57,041 nucleotides of DNA from Loktanella sp. (GTDB lineage Bacteria; Pseudomonadota; Alphaproteobacteria; Rhodobacterales; Rhodobacteraceae): NCBI GenBank assembly GCA_017390475.1, contig JAFPBO010000028.1, forward strand, positions 1-57,041, read 5' to 3'. Below are positions 52,323-57,041 of the stretch, piece after piece; the stretch's first letter is position 1, and each line of letters begins with the position of its first letter. A program made the position numbers and the translations under genes. Below the pieces are notes generated by a model, which saw only the letters and a program-made list of their open reading frames with translations, ran no database searches and had not been told where the DNA came from.

Positions 52323-52505
52323 GGGCTCGAAGCTGTCATGCGGCAGTGCGGCAAGACTCGCCTTCAATGAACACTGCAATCCAGCGCTGACGCGCCCAAA
52401 TCGGCCATTGACTTGATCGTCAAGCGCTGCGGTGCAGCTTCACGCGACCGGACATTCATACATAGCGCAGCATTTTTCGAGGGTGAGGGTCGGCAGAGTG
52501 GGAAT
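52323..52505 (+). repeat. Composite dispersed repeat, copy D
   Basis: The left part (52323-52403: GGCTCGAAGCTGTCATGCGG onward) matches 41435-41515, and the right part (52424-52505: GCGCTGCGGTGCAGCTTCAC, GGACATTCATACATAGCGCA, GCATTTTTCGAGGGTGAGGG) matches the core of copies A, B and C. This is the only copy in the window in which both types are joined, so it may show the complete element, about 180 bp. Confidence 0.75.
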
Positions 52506-52841
52506 GGTCCCTGATCCGGGAATGTAGACGGATGGGGCAGTCCGGCCAAGTTAGGGTTGACAGGTTTGAAACAGAGGCCGCCGCCAAGGATGCACGCTTC
52601 GGTAACCAGATGCAGAAAACAAAGCGTGGGTATGAGTAGGCCCGACCTCAAGTAGGTTGCGGCGGTGATTGCAGGCAACGTGTTTTAAGGCGGCATGCCA
52701 CTAAGGGTTGCGACTTGAGGACTCGACCAGTGGACCGGGATGTCTTGCAAGAGCGGATCACGCTTGCCGGAACTGTTGCAAGCTTCTATCAACCTGAAGG
52801 GTTGTATCCGTTCCCGCTGTTCAACAAGACGAAAGACCGCC
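52506..52841. other. Gene-free stretch before the Hsp70 gene
   Basis: No gene supported. No clear heat-shock (sigma-32) or housekeeping promoter could be identified by eye. The Hsp70 start at 52842 follows GAAAGACCGCC, a weak ribosome-binding site. Confidence 0.4.
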
Positions 52842-54542
52842 ATGTCCTATATCGGTATCGACCTTGGCACGACAAATTCGCTTGTTGCGGTGTTTAACGA
52901 TGCAGGCCCACGTATCATTCCAAATGCCTTGGGTGAACGGCTGACGCCGTCGGTCGTGGGCTTGGCTGATGATCGGAAATCCTTGCTTGTGGGGCGTGCC
53001 GCGCGGATGCGATTGGTGCGGCATCCTGATTTGACTGTCGCCCGGTTCAAGCGTTTGATGGGGACGGATCGCAAATTGTGGCTGGGGCGGACGGAATACA
53101 CCGCGACAGAATTGTCGGCCATGGTGCTGCGCAGTCTCAAGCAGGATGCAGAGGCGTATCTGGGCCATGCGGTAGATACTGCGGTCATCACGGTGCCTGC
53201 CTATTTCAACGGCATCCAGAGGCAGGCCACCAAGGATGCTGCCGAAATCGCCGGTTTGCGGGTGGACCGACTAATCAATGACCCGACGGCTGCGGCGCTG
53301 GCTGCGGGTGTGCGCGACAGGGATGATGAAAGCCGCTTTGTCGTGCTGGATCTTGGCGGCGGCACCTTTGATGTGTCGATCCTGGAAATGTTCGATGGTG
53401 TGATGGAAGTGCGCGCTAGTTCCGGCGATGCCCGTCTGGGGGGCGAGGATTTTACCGAGGCCATCGCGCGCGATCTTGCACAGACGGCTGGGCTGAAATG
53501 GGACGGCCTGAACGATCATAACCGCGCCATGATCCTAGCTGTTGCGGATGAAATCAAACACAAGCTGGCAAGCGCCGATCAGGCCAGTGTGACGGCGATG
53601 GTGGCGGGGCAGCAGCTGGATTTCGTGCTGGATCAGCCACGCGTTGCGGCAATGACTGCGCATCTGATGACACGGCTGCGCCGCCCGATTGATACCTGCC
53701 TGAACGACAGCAACACCGCGATCGAGGATATCGACCGTGTGATCCTTGTGGGTGGGGCGACACGGATGCCGGAGATCCGGTCGCTTGCCGCCAAGCTGTT
53801 CCGGCGACTGCCAGACCGCAGCGTTGACCCGGACGAAGCCATCGCATTGGGTGCGGCGGTGCAGGCCGGTCTGATTGCCCGGCACGAGGCGCTGGATGAT
53901 GTGGTCATGACGGATGTGGCGCCGTTTTCGCTGGGAATTGATACATCGACCGAAATCAAGGGGCGGCAGATCCCCAACCGGTTCAGCCCGATCATTGAAC
54001 GCAATACGATCCTGCCTGCCAGCCGCAGCCAGTATTTCAACACCGTCAGCGATCAGCAGACCGAAATCAGGATTGTGATCTGTCAGGGTGAATCGCCCTT
54101 TTCGTCAGAAAACATCAAGCTGGCCGAGATCAAGGTGCCAGTTCCGCGTGGCCCCAAGGGCAAAGAAATGATCGAGGTGCGGTTCAGTTATGATGTCAGC
54201 GGCCTGCTGGCCGTGGCTGTCACGATCTTGTCGACGAAAGAGGTGATACAGGATGTGGTGGAAAACCTTGCATCGGCCATGACGCCTGCGGAAAAGGCGC
54301 GGCGGCTGAAGGCGCTGGATGCGATCGCCCTGCATCCGCGGGATCAGGCGGAAAATCAGGCGTTGATCGAAACGCTGCGGCATCAGTTTGAAATGCACCT
54401 TGGCGACGATCGACAGTATATCCAGACCCTGCTGAGCGAATTCGAACTGGTGCTGGCCAGTCAGGACCCAAAGGCGATTGCTGCCACACGGGACAGGATT
54501 GCAAAGATCATGGACCAGATCGCGGCCAGCTATGCCCGCTGA
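52842..54542 (+). CDS. hscC: HscC-like Hsp70 chaperone
   Basis: A 566-residue Hsp70 of the HscC class. The ATPase domain has GIDLGTTNSLVAVFND (5-20), LINDPTAAALAAG (144-156), LDLGGGTFDVSIL (169-181) and LVGGATRMPEIR. The substrate domain is short, beginning near APFSLGIDTSTEIKGRQIP, and lacks a DnaK-type acidic lid end. HscC works with dedicated J-proteins rather than DnaJ. The next gene overlaps it and is such a J-like protein. Length matches E. coli HscC (about 556). A longer upstream frame is not supported by homology. Confidence 0.9.
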   Translation: MSYIGIDLGTTNSLVAVFNDAGPRIIPNALGERLTPSVVGLADDRKSLLVGRAARMRLVRHPDLTVARFKRLMGTDRKLWLGRTEYTATELSAMVLRSLKQDAEAYLGHAVDTAVITVPAYFNGIQRQATKDAAEIAGLRVDRLINDPTAAALAAGVRDRDDESRFVVLDLGGGTFDVSILEMFDGVMEVRASSGDARLGGEDFTEAIARDLAQTAGLKWDGLNDHNRAMILAVADEIKHKLASADQASVTAMVAGQQLDFVLDQPRVAAMTAHLMTRLRRPIDTCLNDSNTAIEDIDRVILVGGATRMPEIRSLAAKLFRRLPDRSVDPDEAIALGAAVQAGLIARHEALDDVVMTDVAPFSLGIDTSTEIKGRQIPNRFSPIIERNTILPASRSQYFNTVSDQQTEIRIVICQGESPFSSENIKLAEIKVPVPRGPKGKEMIEVRFSYDVSGLLAVAVTILSTKEVIQDVVENLASAMTPAEKARRLKALDAIALHPRDQAENQALIETLRHQFEMHLGDDRQYIQTLLSEFELVLASQDPKAIAATRDRIAKIMDQIAASYAR

Positions 54543-56673
54543 CGTGCTTGGCTGGCCGTGGGACCAATTGGGGCTGGATGCGCCAACGCAAGATGCGAAG
54601 GTGATCCGCCGCGCCTATGCCCGCGTGTTGAAATCTCTGCCGCCCGATGATGCTGAACGGTTTCAACAATTGCGCGGCGCTTATGACTTTGCGCTCTCGC
54701 GCAGCGATGGCGCGCGGCGTGCCCCGCAAAGCCGCGTGGCACAAGCCACTCACGACACGCCCAAGCCTGCAGAGCCACAGTGCCCTGCACCATCTGCACC
54801 GCCCCCGGCCTCGCCTTGGCAAGAGGCCGTGCGCCCCAAAAAGCGGTTGGTCGATCAGGTGGCCACGATGCTGGCGGCGCGGATGTATCAGCTCAGCGAT
54901 TGGGAACCCGTCTTTCGCGCGATGCAACAAGCAGAGCCGGATGCGTTTCGCAGTCTCGAACGGCAGATCATCATAGCTATCGGCAGAAACGACGGACGTC
55001 CGCCGACCGCATGGATCGTGCGGGCGGATGACATCTTTGGCTGGCGCGATGACGGCGTGGGGTTCTTGCGCCGTTTCCCGGATCAGCAAGTGCTTTTTGA
55101 ACTGATCCTGAAGGCCCGTCCTGCCACCGCTCCGGCGATCGACACCAAAGAAAAAGGTGAAGATCCGTTCTGGTCATGGGTTGCGCCGCCGCTGGTGCTG
55201 GGCGTCCTGACTTTTCTTCTGGGCCTTGTGATGCAGGCGCGCGGCGATTGGACGGATGAGAATGCGGCCAATGCCATCAGCGGCGCGGTTGGCGCTGGAT
55301 TGATCTATCTGCTGATTTACACGATCTGGCGTGCGGCTCTGCTGCCGTTGGTGCGAATGGTCACGCGCCTGCATCACAAGCTGGCGCGCCGTTTCTGGGG
55401 GTTGGAACAGTTTCTGACGCGGCCGATCCGGCGGATCCGTCCGGCTTTGGCCTTGCGTCTTGGTTTTATCTTGTGGCTGGGGTTCATCGTGGTTGAGCCG
55501 AGCCGTGACCGGCAGGTCTATATCTCTGCTGCACAGGTACGTTCGGCGTCGGAATGGCTGAACCGGGTCTTGCAGTTGACGCTGGATGCGCAGACAGCCA
55601 CAACAACCGCGCAGATGGCGATACCCAGTCTGTTCATCCTGCGCGATTTTCCTATGACCGGGGACCTTTCCGCCGATCAGCTCACGCTGGCGAACCTGAC
55701 TTTCCCCAGCGAAATGATCCGCTGTGAACGTAGCCCGGCCTTACCGTTGCGATGTGTTCTGGCGATCCGCAATGGCGGCACTGTGTTGCGCGCTGTCGAG
55801 ATTGCGCCCGGTCATCCGATGGAAGGATGGCACGTTGCGGAATTCGGCGATGCCGTTTTGCACATCAGCCAAGGCGCCAACCAGCTCGGTACGCAGGTCA
55901 GCGCGCATTTGCAGGAAACTTATCCGCGGATCGAAAGCGTCCGTTCACCGGATCAGGCGCGGCTGGTGCAGGTGCGCTTCAATGATTACCGGCTATTTGC
56001 TCCAGAGCTCTTGGCGGATAACTTGCTGCTGTCGCACCGGGATGCCGCTGTTACATCGCCCGAGACGCAGCTGGCATTATCCCTTGCCTGGCCGGAGATG
56101 CCGCTTGCCCTCGAGAATTCGGCGCAATGCCTTGCCCCGATCGATGCGCAGAACCCCGGCGCGCTGCGCAATTTGCCGGCGTCAGATTGTGATCTGGCGG
56201 ATGACCAGATCTTGCGGCGGTTGACCATCTATTGCGATCAGGAGAGGGAGTATGGCTGCAAGGACCAGATGACAGCGATGATCACCGGACAGGAACAGCC
56301 TGATGCATCGGTGCTGACGGATAGGACGCCTTGGCAGATCACGCTGTCGGACCCGTCGCATATTCTGATGCGCCAACTGGCACATCGGTTGGTGACACCG
56401 GGGGATCATCCTGCCTTGCCTGACAGCGCCGATCTGCGGTTGATCCGGGATCAGGTGATCTGGCAATACGCCGTGGTCCTAAACCAGCCAGCAAAAGGTG
56501 ACACCCTGCGCAATCGCGATACCCTGCGGCTTGCCCTGCGCTACCAGCCACAACTGCAAAGCGTGCAGACCGCACCGGTCGAAAGGCAGGTCGAAATCTG
56601 GCAGGCGATGATCGCCGAAATGACCCGTATCGGTTTCGATATGCGCGCTGTGAATGGGTCAGTGGCGCGGTAA
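54532..56673 (+). CDS. Membrane-anchored J-domain-like partner of HscC
   Basis: A 713-residue protein. Residues about 5-58 form a J-domain-like fold (DAKVIRRAYARVLKSLPPDD then AERFQQLRGAYDFAL) in which the HPD tripeptide reads PPD (37-39). A Pro-rich linker follows, then three hydrophobic segments (about residues 214-230, 250-272 and 302-322), and a long C-terminal part expected outside the cytoplasm. E. coli hscC is similarly next to djlC, a membrane J-like gene. The ATG overlaps the HscC stop by 11 bases. It likely recruits HscC to a membrane client. Confidence 0.8.
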   Translation: MPADVLGWPWDQLGLDAPTQDAKVIRRAYARVLKSLPPDDAERFQQLRGAYDFALSRSDGARRAPQSRVAQATHDTPKPAEPQCPAPSAPPPASPWQEAVRPKKRLVDQVATMLAARMYQLSDWEPVFRAMQQAEPDAFRSLERQIIIAIGRNDGRPPTAWIVRADDIFGWRDDGVGFLRRFPDQQVLFELILKARPATAPAIDTKEKGEDPFWSWVAPPLVLGVLTFLLGLVMQARGDWTDENAANAISGAVGAGLIYLLIYTIWRAALLPLVRMVTRLHHKLARRFWGLEQFLTRPIRRIRPALALRLGFILWLGFIVVEPSRDRQVYISAAQVRSASEWLNRVLQLTLDAQTATTTAQMAIPSLFILRDFPMTGDLSADQLTLANLTFPSEMIRCERSPALPLRCVLAIRNGGTVLRAVEIAPGHPMEGWHVAEFGDAVLHISQGANQLGTQVSAHLQETYPRIESVRSPDQARLVQVRFNDYRLFAPELLADNLLLSHRDAAVTSPETQLALSLAWPEMPLALENSAQCLAPIDAQNPGALRNLPASDCDLADDQILRRLTIYCDQEREYGCKDQMTAMITGQEQPDASVLTDRTPWQITLSDPSHILMRQLAHRLVTPGDHPALPDSADLRLIRDQVIWQYAVVLNQPAKGDTLRNRDTLRLALRYQPQLQSVQTAPVERQVEIWQAMIAEMTRIGFDMRAVNGSVAR

Positions 56674-57041
56674 GCGATCACACCTGCGACATAAAGCGTT
56701 GGCCTTGAACTCGGGCGCATGCTGCTTTCGTTTCGGCGTCTTTGATCTCCTTCATAGTGAAGATCAGCAGACAGCAAATCCAAGCTTACGTCATTGTCCA
56801 GTTTTCGGTGACCACCTCAGGTTTCGTCAAATGCGCTGCGCATGAATGTCCGCTTGAGCGGTTGCGCGTCAATAGATTTGCTCCCGCAGCGAAAGTCCGC
56901 TTCCCTGAAGGTTTTTCGATGTGGGCCGCAGCACGACGTTGCCGGCCATGAGATGGCGGCCCACGTTGACAAACCTCGGAAGGAGGAAGCCGCGGGGGTC
57001 TTGGACCATCCTATGGGGAAAGTGCCCAGACGTTTGAGATA
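56674..57041. other. Right end of the window, no gene seen
   Basis: Only short overlapping frames without motifs. A GAATGTCCGCTT near 56835 is the reverse complement of the GCGGACATTC word of the dispersed repeat, a possible weak copy in the opposite orientation. Nothing else is recognisable. Confidence 0.4.

Noticed and set aside
39665-52505. Dispersed repeats as integron attC sites
   Set aside because: No core-site consensus (RYYYAAC / GTTRRRY) was recognised at the ends, no integron integrase is in the window, and flanking genes are in both orientations.
56820-56890. A possible further repeat copy in reverse orientation
   Set aside because: Only about 12 bases match the repeat; too short to call.
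1-57041. tRNA or rRNA genes, CRISPR arrays, prophage structural genes
   Set aside because: None recognised on either strand; no regularly spaced identical repeats of CRISPR type.

Overview
The window looks like part of a conjugative replicon, or an integrated remnant of one, from a marine alphaproteobacterium of the Rhodobacteraceae (Roseobacter group). This rests on the VirD2-type relaxase with VirD4 and a VirB operon, the moderately high GC with tightly overlapping operons, the abundance of TRAP, TTT and ABC uptake systems for organic acids and sugars, and a dispersed intergenic repeat that I associate with this group. Assignments are from reading translated sequence and motifs; no database search was run.

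Left part (1-21.2 kb), transfer and maintenance. A truncated ParA/VirC1-like ATPase is followed by a hairpin-rich, repeat-rich non-coding stretch (a candidate oriT), then mobC, a VirD2-like relaxase and virD4 on the plus strand. A hipBA toxin-antitoxin pair separates them from a complete minus-strand virB operon: unknown gene, virB1-like, virB2, virB3, virB4, VirB7-like lipoprotein, a VirB5-like protein carrying a transglycosylase domain, virB5, virB8, virB9, virB10, virB11, an exported unknown, virB6. Upstream of the operon are repeated CAAGACA boxes, a small exported protein that probably has a premature stop, and a winged-helix protein.

Junction zones (21.2-22.8, 28.6-29.6, 37.2-37.6, 39.4-41.7, 51.4-52.8 kb) hold decayed DNA. 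These include a pirin remnant, a second decayed mobC/relaxase copy, an IS3-family transposase tail, a decayed copy of a PhyH-type dioxygenase end, and at least five copies of a dispersed repeat. The repeat brackets single accessory genes (PhyH dioxygenase, NTF2-like protein, SUKH/SMI1 immunity-like protein).

Catabolic modules (22.8-51.4 kb). (1) LysR regulator divergent from a hydroxyacid dehydrogenase, an RraA-like aldolase and a TctCBA tripartite tricarboxylate transporter. (2) ROK regulator, Gfo/Idh oxidoreductase and ThuA protein, divergent from a complete MalEFGK-type sugar ABC transporter. (3) LysR plus alpha/beta hydrolase. (4) LysR, DctPQM TRAP transporter, and a divergent operon of enolase-superfamily sugar-acid dehydratase, DHDPS-family enzyme, GntR/FCD regulator, PdxA-family dehydrogenase and 2,5-dioxovalerate-type aldehyde dehydrogenase. 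Module 4 fits uptake of a sugar acid and its conversion to 2-oxoglutarate, with a GntR-type palindrome in the shared promoter region.

Right end (52.8-57.0 kb). An HscC-like Hsp70 overlaps a membrane-anchored J-domain-like partner in which HPD reads PPD. No tRNA, rRNA, CRISPR array or prophage was seen. The most unusual items are the VirB5-framed transglycosylase, the repeat-bounded single-gene cassettes, the four-hairpin candidate oriT, the second decayed mob locus, and the PdxA-containing sugar-acid operon without a kinase.
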